Counted from the first letter of the stretch, positions 11,730 to 20,763 are shown. The stretch is DNA of 64,000 nucleotides from Microbacterium sp. LKL04 (GCF_900102005.1 NZ_LT627736.1:1674001-1738000), one strand, 5' to 3'. Translations and numbers: made by a program. The notes: generated by a model from the sequence alone, not told the origin.

Positions 11730-13187
11730 TCAGTACCGGTAGTGATCGAGCTTGTAGGGTCCCTCGACGGGCACGCCGATGTACGACGCCTGCTCCTGCG
11801 TCAGCTGCGTCAGCTGCACGCCGAGGGCGGGCAGGTGCAGGCGCGCGACTTTCTCGTCGAGTGCCTTGGGCAGCACGTACACGCCCGTCGGGTACTCGTC
11901 GATCCTCGTGAACAACTCGATCTGCGCGAGCACCTGGTTCGTGAACGAGGCGCTCATGACGAACGACGGGTGACCGGTCGCGTTGCCGAGGTTGAGGAGG
12001 CGCCCCTCCGACAGGACGAGGATGCTGCGCCCCGTCGGCAGACGGTACTCGTGGACCTGGGGCTTGATCTCGACCTTCTCGACACCGGGCAGCGCCTCGA
12101 GCGCCGCCATGTCGATCTCATCGTCGAAGTGACCGACGTTGCCGACGATGGCGAGGTGCTTGAGCGCGAGGAGGTGATCCACCGTGACGACACGGGTGTT
12201 GCCCGTCCCGGTGATGAGGATGTCGACCTGGTCCGCGACATCCTCCAGACGGGTGACCTGGTAGCCGTCCATCGCCGCCTGCAGGGCGCAGATCGGGTCG
12301 ACCTCGCCCACGATGACGCGGGCACCCTGGCCGCGCAGGGCCTCGGCGGCTCCCTTGCCGACGTCCCCGTACCCGACGACGAAGGCGACCTTGCCGCCGA
12401 TGAGGACGTCGGTGGCGCGGTTGATGCCGTCGGGGAGGGAGTGTCGGATGCCGTACTTGTTGTCGAACTTCGACTTCGTGACCGAGTCGTTCACGTTGAT
12501 GCCGGGGAACAGGAGCTTCCCGTCCGCGTGCAGCTCGTAGAGACGGTGGACCCCGGTGGTCGTCTCCTCGGTGACGCCGAGCAGCCCCGCCGCCAGACGG
12601 GTGAACCGCTGCGGGTCGCGCGCGAGGCTGCTCCGGAGCGTCTCGAGGACGATGCGGTACTCCGCCGAGTCCGTGTGCGCGGCATCCGGCACCGCACCGG
12701 CGGCCTCGAATTCGACGCCCTTGTGAACGAGCAGGGTCGCGTCGCCGCCGTCGTCGAGGATCAGGTTCGGGCCGTCGAAGCCCTCGTCGGACCAGTCGAA
12801 GATCCGGTCGGCGAGCTCCCAGTACTGCTCGAGCGTCTCCCCCTTGAAAGCGAACACCGGCACGCCGGCAGGCTCGGCGACGGTACCGCTCGGCCCCACG
12901 ACGACGGCTGCGGCGGCTTCGTCCTGCGTGGAGAAGATGTTGCAACTGGCCCATCGGACCTGCGCCCCGAGGACGACGAGCGTCTCGATGAGGACGGCGG
13001 TCTGCACCGTCATGTGCAGCGACCCGGCGATCCGCGCGCCGGCGAGCGGACGGCTGGCGCCGAACTCCTCTCGGAGCGCCATGAGTCCGGGCATCTCGTT
13101 CTCGGCGAGGCGGATCTGATGACGACCGGCCTCCGCGAGCGAAAGGTCGGCGACGACGTGTTCGATGGTCTTCACGGGAGTGGGCAC
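11730..13187 (-). CDS. ahcY: Adenosylhomocysteinase (S-adenosylhomocysteine hydrolase)
   Basis: The enzyme reversibly splits S-adenosylhomocysteine into adenosine and homocysteine using bound NAD, clearing the product of all SAM-dependent methylations. The 485-residue protein has the substrate-domain motif [12 protein letters not shown] near residue 58, the NAD Rossmann motif [14 protein letters not shown] near residue 275 and the family C-terminus KLDHYRY. GTG 13187 is chosen because GGAGG lies about nine bases upstream. It follows the DUF3499 gene by 22 bases and is probably co-transcribed. No SAH riboswitch-like structure is evident upstream. Confidence 0.97.
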   Translation of the reverse strand: MPTPVKTIEHVVADLSLAEAGRHQIRLAENEMPGLMALREEFGASRPLAGARIAGSLHMTVQTAVLIETLVVLGAQVRWASCNIFSTQDEAAAAVVVGPSGTVAEPAGVPVFAFKGETLEQYWELADRIFDWSDEGFDGPNLILDDGGDATLLVHKGVEFEAAGAVPDAAHTDSAEYRIVLETLRSSLARDPQRFTRLAAGLLGVTEETTTGVHRLYELHADGKLLFPGINVNDSVTKSKFDNKYGIRHSLPDGINRATDVLIGGKVAFVVGYGDVGKGAAEALRGQGARVIVGEVDPICALQAAMDGYQVTRLEDVADQVDILITGTGNTRVVTVDHLLALKHLAIVGNVGHFDDEIDMAALEALPGVEKVEIKPQVHEYRLPTGRSILVLSEGRLLNLGNATGHPSFVMSASFTNQVLAQIELFTRIDEYPTGVYVLPKALDEKVARLHLPALGVQLTQLTQEQASYIGVPVEGPYKLDHYRY

Positions 13188-13209
13188 GCGCCCATCCTCC
13201 CACGCAGGG

Positions 13210-13416
13210 TCAGACGCGGAGCGTCTCGTGACGGACGACGACCCACCCCTTGGGAACCGACATCCTGCCGGTGTGGATGGCGCACAGATCGTGCGCGTGG
13301 GGGTCGTTGCCGGCGCCCAGCGGGCCGAGGACGGCCATCTGGTCGCCGTAGTCGTAGGTCAGGGTCGTCACGGCCTCACGGGCGCAGCCCACCTTGGAGC
13401 AGAGTCTCTCGAGCAT
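13210..13416 (-). CDS. DUF3499 family protein
   Basis: This 68-residue protein matches the small actinobacterial DUF3499 family. It has paired cysteines at CSKVGC near the N-terminus and a later [16 protein letters not shown] segment with Cys and His, suggesting a small zinc ribbon. Function is unknown. I choose ATG 13416 rather than GTG 13425 because TAGCGT (13429-13424) is seven bases upstream, the leaderless spacing seen elsewhere in this window. Related genomes place it with whiB2, manA, ahcY and the metallopeptidase-family gene, as here, although the biotin genes lie in between. Confidence 0.8.
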   Translation of the reverse strand: MLERLCSKVGCAREAVTTLTYDYGDQMAVLGPLGAGNDPHAHDLCAIHTGRMSVPKGWVVVRHETLRV

Positions 13417-13423
13417 CGGGTCC

Positions 13424-13429
13424 ACGCTA
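13424..13429 (-). promoter_or_regulatory. -10 element for leaderless DUF3499-ahcY transcript
   Basis: TAGCGT on the minus strand is seven bases from ATG 13416. An alternative GTG start at 13425 overlaps this element and is therefore less likely. Confidence 0.5.
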
Positions 13430-13467
13430 TCCGCGCGCCCCCACGACGCGGGGAGGCCGCGCCGGTC

Positions 13468-14061
13468 TCAACGCACCCCGCGGGCCGTCAACGCGTCCCC
13501 GAGGTCGTCTGCGTGACGCAGCGCGAGCACGAGGAAGGGAACCACGAACACTCGGATGCCGCGGGCCCCCCGCGCGCGCTGCGCATCGCGCACTTCGCGA
13601 GCGAGACGGGCCAGCGTCGGCACCGTTCCGAGCGCGACGACGAGCAGGAGCGCGACGCGGGATGCATCCACACCGACGATCCGGAGCGGTCCCAGCGCCC
13701 GCTCCACCACGTCGAGGAGCGCGGCGACCGGAGTCGTCAGGGCGAGGAGCCCGGCGAGGGCGACGGCGGCCACGATGCGGACGGTGCCGACCGTCGCCGC
13801 CTCGACACCGAGGAAGATGCACGGGATGCCGAAGGCCACCACGACGAGCCAGCGGAGCGCCCACACCTGACGTCCGAGCTCACCCATGCCCACTCCGGGG
13901 ACGACGTAGCAGACGACGCAGACGCCGACCGCGACGGCCGCGGACGGCCACGCCGACGGCAGGAGCGAGACGCCGAGCGCAAGGAGCAGGAGGAGCAGCG
14001 CCTTCGGCCCCGGCGGCATCCGGTGCCAGGGACCGGAGCCGGGACGATACAGGCTCAGCAT
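13468..14061 (-). CDS. bioN: Biotin ECF transporter T component BioN
   Basis: This 197-residue membrane protein is the energy-coupling transmembrane subunit that joins the ATPase to the biotin-binding S component. It has about four to five hydrophobic helices and a cytoplasmic C-terminal segment ending GDALTARGVR, which matches the conserved Ala-Arg-Gly coupling motif of EcfT proteins. It overlaps bioM by seven bases and is the last gene of bioY-bioM-bioN. At 197 residues it is shorter than the general EcfT subunits, as expected for BioN. Confidence 0.9.
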   Translation of the reverse strand: MLSLYRPGSGPWHRMPPGPKALLLLLLALGVSLLPSAWPSAAVAVGVCVVCYVVPGVGMGELGRQVWALRWLVVVAFGIPCIFLGVEAATVGTVRIVAAVALAGLLALTTPVAALLDVVERALGPLRIVGVDASRVALLLVVALGTVPTLARLAREVRDAQRARGARGIRVFVVPFLVLALRHADDLGDALTARGVR

Positions 14062-14744
14062 CGCCAGCTCGCGGCGTAGCCCGCGACGACCTCGTCCGCG
14101 ACGCCCACCTGGGCGATGCGCCCCTCGTGCACCCGGACGGCGACGTCACAGCGCGCCGCGAGGTCGAGGTCGTGCGTCACGACGACCAGGCGATGCCCGC
14201 CGTCGGCGAGCAGGTGCCCCGCGACGATACGGGCGTTCCGACCGTCGAGGAACGCCGTCGGTTCGTCGGCGATCACGAGGTCCGGATGCCGGACGAACGC
14301 GCCGCACAGGGCGAGGAGCTGCTTCTGACCACCGGACAGCTCGTAGGCGGGGCGATCGGCGAGCTCCGCGAGGGCGAACCGCTCGAGGGCGGCCGCGACA
14401 CGCGCGTCGCGTTCCGGCCGGGGCAGCCGGTCCGCACGGAGGGAGAAGGCGACGTCCTCGGCGACGGTGGGCATGACGATCTGCGCATCGGGATTGCTGA
14501 AGACGATCGCGGTGCGGGAGCGGAGCGCCGCGGCATCCGTCACCGTGTCGAGACCGAAGACCTCGACACGTCCCCGCGTCGGCCGCACGAGCCCGCCGAT
14601 GAGGCGGGCCAGCGTCGACTTGCCCGAGCCGTTGTCGCCGACGACGGCGACGGTCCGCGCATCGAGCGCGAGGTCGACATCGTGGAGGACGTCGGTGCCA
14701 GCCAGCCGAACCGAGACACCGGCGAGTCGGACGGCGCTCGTCAC
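14055..14744 (-). CDS. bioM: Biotin ECF transporter ATPase BioM
   Basis: This 229-residue ABC ATPase powers biotin uptake. It shows Walker A VGDNGSGKSTLARL near residue 34, the signature YELSGGQKQLLAL near residue 132, Walker B DLVIADEPTAFLDG and a switch His in VVVTHDLDLAA. GTG 14744 overlaps the bioY stop by four bases (GTGA), and its own stop overlaps bioN by seven, so the three proteins are translationally coupled in fixed order. Regulation is expected from the paired operators before bioY. Confidence 0.94.
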   Translation of the reverse strand: MTSAVRLAGVSVRLAGTDVLHDVDLALDARTVAVVGDNGSGKSTLARLIGGLVRPTRGRVEVFGLDTVTDAAALRSRTAIVFSNPDAQIVMPTVAEDVAFSLRADRLPRPERDARVAAALERFALAELADRPAYELSGGQKQLLALCGAFVRHPDLVIADEPTAFLDGRNARIVAGHLLADGGHRLVVVTHDLDLAARCDVAVRVHEGRIAQVGVADEVVAGYAASWRC

Positions 14745-15358
14745 CGGACCGGCGCCGCCTCACGCGGAGCGGTCGCACGCGGCGCCCAGGTGCGCCGGAA
14801 CGCACGCGGGTAGCCGCGGACCAGAGCGCCGACGACGACGGTCGCGATGATCGCCTTCGCGAGGTCAGCGGGCACGAACGCGAGATTGGCGAGGGCGGCT
14901 TGATCGACGCCGATCCGCATGATGACGCTCTGGAGCGGGATGCCGCAGGCGTACACGGCCACGACTCCGCCGAGGAAAACCCCGAGGAAGGTACGCCACC
15001 ACACCGGTCGACGCTCACCGGCGTGCACGATCAGCCCGATGATCACGACGCCGACGAGCCAACCGATCAGGTAACCCGAGGTCGGCCCGACGAAAACGGC
15101 TGCTCCGCCGCGCCCGCCGGCGAGCAGGGGCAAGCCCAGGGCGACGAGCGCCAGCAGGGTGGCGACGGACACCGCGCCGACCAGCGGCCCGAGGATGGCA
15201 CCGGCCAGCATGACCCCCAACGTCTGCGCGGTGATGGGCACGCCGCCGAAGACCGAGAACGAGCCGGGTAGTCCGAGGACGGCGATGACGCCGGCGAAGA
15301 CCGCCGCGCGCGCGAGGTCGGTCGTGTCCAGACGCGGAGTCGGGCGTGGGTGGGTCAT
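14741..15358 (-). CDS. bioY: Biotin transporter S component BioY
   Basis: BioY binds biotin in the membrane and delivers it through BioMN. The 205-residue protein has about six transmembrane helices and the BioY pattern FGGVPITAQTLGVMLAGAILGP near residue 34, followed by GPTSGYLIGWLVG. ATG 15358 has AGGAGG upstream. Imported biotin would serve the biotin carboxyl carrier domain of accA (59116-60897), loaded by birA (51146-51928), both in this window. The transcript begins beside two BioQ-type operators shared with the divergent regulator. Confidence 0.95.
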   Translation of the reverse strand: MTHPRPTPRLDTTDLARAAVFAGVIAVLGLPGSFSVFGGVPITAQTLGVMLAGAILGPLVGAVSVATLLALVALGLPLLAGGRGGAAVFVGPTSGYLIGWLVGVVIIGLIVHAGERRPVWWRTFLGVFLGGVVAVYACGIPLQSVIMRIGVDQAALANLAFVPADLAKAIIATVVVGALVRGYPRAFRRTWAPRATAPREAAPVR

Positions 15359-15366
15359 CTCATCCT

Positions 15367-15398
15367 CCTGAACGGCGTTCACGTGAACACTGTTCAGG
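15367..15398. promoter_or_regulatory. Tandem BioQ-type operators between bioY and its regulator
   Basis: Two 13-base sites, TGAACGGCGTTCA (15369-15381) and TGAACACTGTTCA (15384-15396), both fit TGAAC-N3-GTTCA and lie 15 bases apart. Together they form a near-perfect 32-base dyad centred on CACGTG. As I recall, the BioQ consensus in Corynebacterium is TGAAC-N3-GTTAC. The pair touches the bioY Shine-Dalgarno on one side and reaches the -10 TAGGGT (15399-15404) of the regulator on the other, so one occupancy could repress both genes. Confidence 0.85.
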
Positions 15399-15404
15399 TA
15401 GGGT
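15399..15404 (+). promoter_or_regulatory. -10 element of leaderless bioQ-like transcript
   Basis: TAGGGT lies six bases before ATG 15411 and starts two bases past the second BioQ-type operator, giving simple steric autorepression. Confidence 0.6.
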
Positions 15405-15410
15405 AGCCCC

Positions 15411-16037
15411 ATGACTCCCCCGGACTCAAACCGGTCGCCCCGTCCCGCGCGAAGGACACGAGAGGACGTCGTCGACGCGGCGGTCGACCTCCTCGATCGG
15501 GTCGGCCTGCCCGACCTCTCCATGCGGCGGCTCGCCGACGAGCTCGGCGTCCAGCCGAGCGCGCTCTACTGGCACGTGGCCAGCAAGCAGGAGCTGTTGG
15601 CGGCGGTGAGCGCGCGCATCCTGGCCCCGGTCACCCTTCGTTCGTCGGATCCGGACGACCTCGCGGAGGCGGCCGTCACCCTCGGCCACCGCCTGCACGA
15701 TCGGCTCCTCGCCCACCGGGACGGCGCCGAGGTCGTCTCGAGTTCGCTGGCGCTCGGGCTCGTGGCATCCCCCCTGCACGAGGCGCTCTCCGGCTGGGAG
15801 GAGTCCGCCACCGCCGACGTGGTCGCCGACGCGATCACCCACTACGTCGTCGGGATCACGTTCCACGAGCAGCAGCGCCGATCAGCGGATGCCTGGGGTG
15901 CGGCCGCGCCCGAGGCGTCTGTCACCCCCGCGTCCTTCGAGCACCCCGCCGACGACGCCTTCTCTGCGGCCCTCGCTCTCATCGCCGGCGGCATCACTGT
16001 CTGGCAGGACGGCACCCGGCGGCCCGCCGACGCCTAG
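15411..16037 (+). CDS. bioQ: TetR-family repressor, probable biotin regulator BioQ
   Basis: This 208-residue protein has an N-terminal TetR helix-turn-helix (residues 15-60, MRRLADELGVQPSALYWHVASKQELL) and a C-terminal ligand/dimer domain like TetR_C. It is transcribed away from bioYMN across a 52-base gap holding two TGAAC-N3-GTTCA sites, the arrangement of BioQ in other actinobacteria. BioQ normally responds to biotin status through BirA rather than by binding biotin itself. TetR membership is clear; the BioQ name rests on context and operator sequence. Confidence 0.82.
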   Translation: MTPPDSNRSPRPARRTREDVVDAAVDLLDRVGLPDLSMRRLADELGVQPSALYWHVASKQELLAAVSARILAPVTLRSSDPDDLAEAAVTLGHRLHDRLLAHRDGAEVVSSSLALGLVASPLHEALSGWEESATADVVADAITHYVVGITFHEQQRRSADAWGAAAPEASVTPASFEHPADDAFSAALALIAGGITVWQDGTRRPADA

Positions 16038-16040
16038 GAT
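16035..16040 (+). promoter_or_regulatory. -10 element upstream of the metallopeptidase-family gene
   Basis: TAGGAT overlaps the end of the upstream regulator gene (TAG stop at 16035). It places the transcription start at about 16047, exactly at an ATG that opens a seven-codon frame. Confidence 0.5.
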
Positions 16041-16046
16041 GGCGTC

Positions 16047-16070
16047 ATGCGCAGCAAGGTGGACCCGTGA
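16047..16070 (+). CDS. Possible leaderless seven-residue upstream ORF (MRSKVDP)
   Basis: The frame starts at ATG 16047, six bases after the TAGGAT element, and stops at TGA 16068-16070. That stop overlaps the GTG (16067) of the next gene as GTGA. A leaderless ribosome translating it would finish on the downstream start codon, suggesting translational coupling. It could be chance: AAGGTGG before GTG 16067 would also work as an ordinary ribosome site within a 20-base leader. Confidence 0.25.
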   Translation: MRSKVDP

Positions 16071-16489
16071 GGCGACGTGCGCGCACAACCGCCCGCCCCG
16101 ATCGGCACGGTCGACACGGCCGTCTGGACCGCAGCTCCGTCGTCCGCCCGCCACTCCCCGCCATCGAGACCCGCGCCGAGAAGTTCGACCTGACCGTCAC
16201 GACGGCCGTCGAATTCCTCCGGAGCGCCTGGCCCGAACTCCGGGAGGTCCGCTTCGACATCGGGTGGATGCCGGACGCATCCGATGACGACGGCATCCCC
16301 CGCTGGCAGGTCCAGGGCGAGCAGAAGCGGATCATCCTCTTCCGCCTGCCGATCGAACGGCTCGCGCGACTGCACCGCAACGACGATCTGCACCGCCGCA
16401 TGATGATCGAGAGCTGCGTCTTCCGCGCCGCAGCCGAGTACCTCGACCGCGACCCGTGGGACCTGGGTCCCGACCGTTTCCGGTTCTGA
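16067..16489 (+). CDS. Zincin-like metallopeptidase family protein lacking the HEXXH site
   Basis: The 140-residue protein resembles the small actinobacterial zincin-like family (PF06262), found next to whiB2 and DUF3499 in relatives. After an Arg-rich start it has a FDLTVTTAVEFL helix, the RIILFRLPIERLA strand-helix and a MIESCVFRAAAEYLDRDPWDLGP C-terminal part. Where active members carry HEXXH this protein reads MMIESCVFRAA, so zinc binding and catalysis are unlikely; I recall the actinobacterial subgroup being degenerate in general. The GTG start has AAGGTGG upstream and may be coupled to a short upstream ORF. Confidence 0.75.
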   Translation: MRRRARTTARPDRHGRHGRLDRSSVVRPPLPAIETRAEKFDLTVTTAVEFLRSAWPELREVRFDIGWMPDASDDDGIPRWQVQGEQKRIILFRLPIERLARLHRNDDLHRRMMIESCVFRAAAEYLDRDPWDLGPDRFRF

Positions 16490-16516
16490 CCGCGACGGAC
16501 CCTGCTCCGGCGGGCG

Positions 16517-17905
16517 TCAGCGAGGCCGCACCACGACGGGCGCGGCGGCCGCGTCCGCGGGGAGGACGGGATAGCCGGCGATCGCATCGGGCGCGGAGAA
16601 CGTGACGCTCGCGCGGAGGGTGCCGCCGGCCGGATCCAGCCGGTAGAGCTCGCCCGCGCGCAGGTCGACCGACGCCGATCCGCCCGCCGGAATCCGGACC
16701 TCGCTCGGCTCACCGGCGCCAGCGGCGCCGGTGAGGACCGCCGCGACTTCCTGCGCTCCCGGGTTGACGATCGCGAGCTGCGGCTGCGGTCCCTGCGCGA
16801 CGGCGAGGAGCGAGGGGACCCGGATGTCGTCGGCCGTGCCGTACCAGGCGAAATCGGATCCGGCATCCGCCCCGGTCGAGGCGTGGGCCGAGGCGACGAC
16901 GGGAGCCCCGGCGTCGATGTCCACGCGGTACCGTCCCGGGGGCAGCCTCTCCATGTCGATCTCGAGCGGGACACCCGCGGTCACCGCGAGATCGTTGAAC
17001 GACGCCGCTGCCGTTCGCCCGCCGACGGGCGTCACCGACACCGACACCGTGGTGTCGTCGGAGGGCGCCAGCACGCGGACGGCGGTGTCGGTGGGCTCAT
17101 CGCGTTCGCCGACGACGCTGAAGGCGGGGATCGTCTGCTGCGTGCGCGGCAGGCCCGTCGCACCCCCCTCGTCCACGCCGACCGGCACGAGAGTGCGGGT
17201 GAGGCTCGATTGCAGCACCGCCTGGACAGGGGCCTGCGTGGCCGAGACGAGGACGACCGGGCTGGTCTCGCCGAGCGCGAGGGACGCGAGCGGGACGATC
17301 CGCTGCTGCTGCGGCGGAATCAGAATGCCTGCGCCCGCCTCGGGTGCCGTCCGACCGCCGGACGCGAAGACGGTGAGATCGACGCGCGCAGCGACGTCCC
17401 CGGGATTGGCGATGACCACCAGGTCGGCGGCGCCCGTGAGACCGCTGCCGGCGGAGAGCCACGTCTCCATGGCGGGCGGCGTGCACGCCGACGCGCCGAA
17501 ACCGGCCAGGTCGTCGGCGTTCACGCGCGACGATCCTGCCGCAGCGAGGTCCGTTCGCACCCTTTCGACGGGAACCGCGGAGAACGACAGGGCCGGCGGA
17601 CCGTCGGCCACCGCCGAAGCGACCTCACCCTGCGCAGGCGCGGCATCCCCCGCAGCGGTTCCCGCGACGACGCTCTGCGACGCGGCGACCTGGACGGCGG
17701 CGGCATCATCGGTGTTCCGGCCCGCGGCGAACAGCGGTCCCGTGCAGGACAGCAGCGATGTCGCCGCTTCGGGACGGGTCGTGAGCGACAGCGTGGACCG
17801 GTCGACCTCGGGCAGCGGCGTGGTCACGAGGAAGAGGGTGCCGACGACGACGAGGACGCTGACCACGCCCCCGACGCCCCGACGGATCCGGCGGGCGGTC
17901 GTCAC
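16517..17905 (-). CDS. DUF5719 family envelope protein
   Basis: This 462-residue protein has one N-terminal transmembrane segment (about residues 10-30) and then a long extracytoplasmic region rich in Ala, Val, Thr and Ser with repeated beta-sandwich-like stretches. It fits DUF5719, a family found next to the large GT2 membrane protein and whiB in Microbacteriaceae and relatives. Its GTG start overlaps the stop of the upstream GT2 gene by four bases, so the two are made together and probably act together in envelope assembly. Enzymatic motifs are not visible. Confidence 0.8.
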   Translation of the reverse strand: MTTARRIRRGVGGVVSVLVVVGTLFLVTTPLPEVDRSTLSLTTRPEAATSLLSCTGPLFAAGRNTDDAAAVQVAASQSVVAGTAAGDAAPAQGEVASAVADGPPALSFSAVPVERVRTDLAAAGSSRVNADDLAGFGASACTPPAMETWLSAGSGLTGAADLVVIANPGDVAARVDLTVFASGGRTAPEAGAGILIPPQQQRIVPLASLALGETSPVVLVSATQAPVQAVLQSSLTRTLVPVGVDEGGATGLPRTQQTIPAFSVVGERDEPTDTAVRVLAPSDDTTVSVSVTPVGGRTAAASFNDLAVTAGVPLEIDMERLPPGRYRVDIDAGAPVVASAHASTGADAGSDFAWYGTADDIRVPSLLAVAQGPQPQLAIVNPGAQEVAAVLTGAAGAGEPSEVRIPAGGSASVDLRAGELYRLDPAGGTLRASVTFSAPDAIAGYPVLPADAAAAPVVVRPR

Positions 17906-20763
17906 GAGCTGCTCCTCTCCGCAGCGAGCGCATCGCGCTCACCGATGATGCGCGGGTGACGTCGTCCCGCGCGCAGGCTCGCCCGAGTCGGGACCGCCAG
18001 CAGCAGCGCGATGACGATCACGCCGAGTTGGAGGAGTGCCACCCGGAGCGTCGTGGGGCCTGACGCGTCGTCGACGGTGCGCTCCGCGATGGCACCCTCC
18101 ACGCTCCACAGGACGCCGCGGGCCGTCTCGCCGACGCTCACGAGGTCGGCCCGCTGGTTCAGCAGGTTCTGAGCACCCAGTCGGCCCGCTCGGGCGAGGT
18201 CGCTCTCGCGGGGCGCCCGCTCGAGGAGCACGTAGGCGATCCCGTGATTCGCGAGGGTGGACACGACATCGCCGCCGGCCGTCGAGACGAGGTCGGCCGT
18301 CACGTGGGCGAGCTCGCGGTCGCCTGCGGTCAGGTCGGGGCGTGTGGACTGCAGCGTCGTCTGTCCGCCGAGGGTTTCGCTGGCACCCCAGACCACCGAC
18401 GCCGAGTAGGCGGCATCCGGCTGCACCGTGAGGACGAGCGTCGCGGTCTGTTCGCCGTCGCGCTCCCCCTCGCTGCCCGCGGTCTGGACGTACGCCGGCA
18501 GGGTGCTCGTCGGCCCGTCGGTGAGCGCGGCATCCCCTCGGACGACGGCGGTCAGCGCGGGCACCGCGCCGATGGCGAGGAAGGCGATGATCACGGACGC
18601 CGCCACGGGAACGAGGGCGTCGACGCGGCGCAGCCCGTCGAGGCCTGCGACGGCGGCGAGGACGAGGCCGGCCCACGCGAGCGAGAGTCCGCTCCCGGGC
18701 CAGATCGGGACGGAGCCGGACATCCCGACCGTCAGAGCGACACCCGACCCCGCGACCGCGGTCGCGACGCCGAGGACTCCCGCCACCAGAGCGACGGATG
18801 CCGGGAGTAGGCGACCGAGGACGGGCCCGAGGAGCGCGAGGACCACGACGGGAGCCGTGAACGCGGCGGCCCACCACGCGCGCCCGTCCTCGCCGAGGAA
18901 CTGCGCCCATCCGACCCCGTCGGTCGACGGGTAGCCGAAGGCGAAGAGCGCTTTGGGCAGCAGACCGTCCGGGTCACCCGTGACGGCGAGCGGACGCCCG
19001 GGATCGGAGAAGACGGCGAGCGCATCGCCCACGCTCAGGTGGTACCAGCAGAGGGGGAGGAAGACGGCGACGGACGGCACGACGAGCCACGCGATGCGAC
19101 CGGCTCCACGTCCACGGCGGGTGGCGATCGCCAGTCCGAGCCCCACGAGCCAGAGCACGATCAGCGCGGGTCCCAGGGAGGGCGCGCACGCCACGACCAC
19201 CACCAGGATGATCGAGGCCAATCCTGCGCTGCTCCACGAGCGGCGCGCGGCGAGCGCCGTGTAGACCAGCCACGGGAGCGCGAGGTGGAGGATGACCGCG
19301 GCCGGCCGACCCTCGACGAGGGCGGCGAGGAACATCGGTGCGACGGCCCACGCGAATCCCGCGGCGGCGCGAAGGATGGGACGCGCGGTCACGCGCGTCG
19401 CGGCGAACCAGCCGCCGAGCGCCGCGAGCGGCAGCGCGAGGAACCACAGGATGACGAGGGCCCGGGACGGGGCGAGGGGAGACAGCGAGCCGATCACGGC
19501 CACGACGGAGGCGAACGGATCGGCGGGACCCACGGTGTCCCACCCCAGCGCACGCGGACCGTAGGCGGCATCCGTCCACAGCGCGAGGACGCCGCTGCGC
19601 AGCGGTGCGAGTCCGCCGCCGCCGAGGACCGGCCAGGCCAGAAGTGCGCCGAACGACAGAACCGACGTCGCGAGCGCGCCGAGGACGAGCCATGCCCCTC
19701 CCCCGCTGAAGAAGTGGAGGTCTTCCCTCGGTGCCGCCGCGGCGTCCGCCTCGTCTTCGAGGCGCTCGCGGAGGTCGCGGCGTCCGATCCGCAAGGACGC
19801 GAGCGAGGACCACGCCGCCGACCGGTGCCGGCGGATGGTGCGGCGCGCACGCACCACGGACGCGAGACCGAACAGGACGGAGAACGACGCCACCCACTCC
19901 GGCCCGATGCGACCCGGATTCTTCGCCAGCAGGTGACCGAGAGTCCGCCAGAGCGCCAACGGGAGAAGACTCAGCCAGTGGAACGGAACGGCGAGGGCCG
20001 GCGCGTACGCCATCCGGCGGTGCAGCTGCGCCTTGCGTTCGGCGTACTGGCGACGCCCGCGAGCCCCCGCGGAGCGACCCGCGGGCGCGCCGGCGACACC
20101 GTCGCCCGCGACAGCCACGAGTGCGGTGGGAGCGAGTGCGACGCGTCCCCCCGACAAACGGGCGCGGATGCCGAGATCGAGGCCTTCATCCGCACCGGCG
20201 AGGCCCGGGTCGACTCCGCCGAGGTCGCGCCACACCTGCGAACGGACGAGGACGCCGCGGATGTCCGACCCGAGGACGTCTTCACCGGTGTCGTGCTGGC
20301 CTTGGTCGAGTTCCCCGTCCGCCAGGCCCACCGTGCGGCCGGTGCGCGTCACGGTGACGCCGAGGGAGACGATGCGACTCGAGTCATCCCACGAGACCAG
20401 TTTCGGTGCCGCCAGGGCGACGGACGGCGCGGTCTCCAGCGCACCCGCGAGCCGCGCGAGCGCGTCCGGGGCGGGAGCGGTGTCCTGCGCGAGCAACCAG
20501 ACGGCGTCTCCCGACACACGCCGACTGGCGAGCCGGAGCGCGTCGGCGAATCCGGTCGCACGCCCCGTGACGATGACGGCTTCGGCGCCGGATTCGGAGG
20601 CCAGCTTCTTGAGCGCCTCGTCGGGGCCGCACAGGACGACGGTGAGCGCGTCGACGCGCCGCGTCTGGGCGGCGAGCGCGCGCAGGGTGCGGCTCAGGTG
20701 GAGATCCGTGGGGCCTCGTCCGTGGGGGCGGACGACGAGGATCGCGTGTACTCGGGCGGGCAT
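17902..20763 (-). CDS. Giant membrane glycosyltransferase, GT2 head plus polytopic domain
   Basis: The 953-residue protein begins with a GT2 catalytic domain (residues 1-230): HAILVVRPHGRGP, then FADALRLASRR and WLLAQDTAPAPDA in the acceptor/metal region. The rest is a polytopic region with a dozen or more transmembrane helices and an extracellular C-terminal loop, ending in another helix. Such proteins are paired with whiB2 and DUF5719 in many actinobacteria, but their product is not established. TAGGCT (20778-20773) lies nine bases before ATG 20763, giving an almost leaderless message. Confidence 0.88.
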   Translation of the reverse strand: MPARVHAILVVRPHGRGPTDLHLSRTLRALAAQTRRVDALTVVLCGPDEALKKLASESGAEAVIVTGRATGFADALRLASRRVSGDAVWLLAQDTAPAPDALARLAGALETAPSVALAAPKLVSWDDSSRIVSLGVTVTRTGRTVGLADGELDQGQHDTGEDVLGSDIRGVLVRSQVWRDLGGVDPGLAGADEGLDLGIRARLSGGRVALAPTALVAVAGDGVAGAPAGRSAGARGRRQYAERKAQLHRRMAYAPALAVPFHWLSLLPLALWRTLGHLLAKNPGRIGPEWVASFSVLFGLASVVRARRTIRRHRSAAWSSLASLRIGRRDLRERLEDEADAAAAPREDLHFFSGGGAWLVLGALATSVLSFGALLAWPVLGGGGLAPLRSGVLALWTDAAYGPRALGWDTVGPADPFASVVAVIGSLSPLAPSRALVILWFLALPLAALGGWFAATRVTARPILRAAAGFAWAVAPMFLAALVEGRPAAVILHLALPWLVYTALAARRSWSSAGLASIILVVVVACAPSLGPALIVLWLVGLGLAIATRRGRGAGRIAWLVVPSVAVFLPLCWYHLSVGDALAVFSDPGRPLAVTGDPDGLLPKALFAFGYPSTDGVGWAQFLGEDGRAWWAAAFTAPVVVLALLGPVLGRLLPASVALVAGVLGVATAVAGSGVALTVGMSGSVPIWPGSGLSLAWAGLVLAAVAGLDGLRRVDALVPVAASVIIAFLAIGAVPALTAVVRGDAALTDGPTSTLPAYVQTAGSEGERDGEQTATLVLTVQPDAAYSASVVWGASETLGGQTTLQSTRPDLTAGDRELAHVTADLVSTAGGDVVSTLANHGIAYVLLERAPRESDLARAGRLGAQNLLNQRADLVSVGETARGVLWSVEGAIAERTVDDASGPTTLRVALLQLGVIVIALLLAVPTRASLRAGRRHPRIIGERDALAAERSSS

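Noticed and set aside
13188..13209. SAH riboswitch upstream of ahcY
   Set aside because: The gap to the upstream gene is 22 bases, too short, and holds only a ribosome site.
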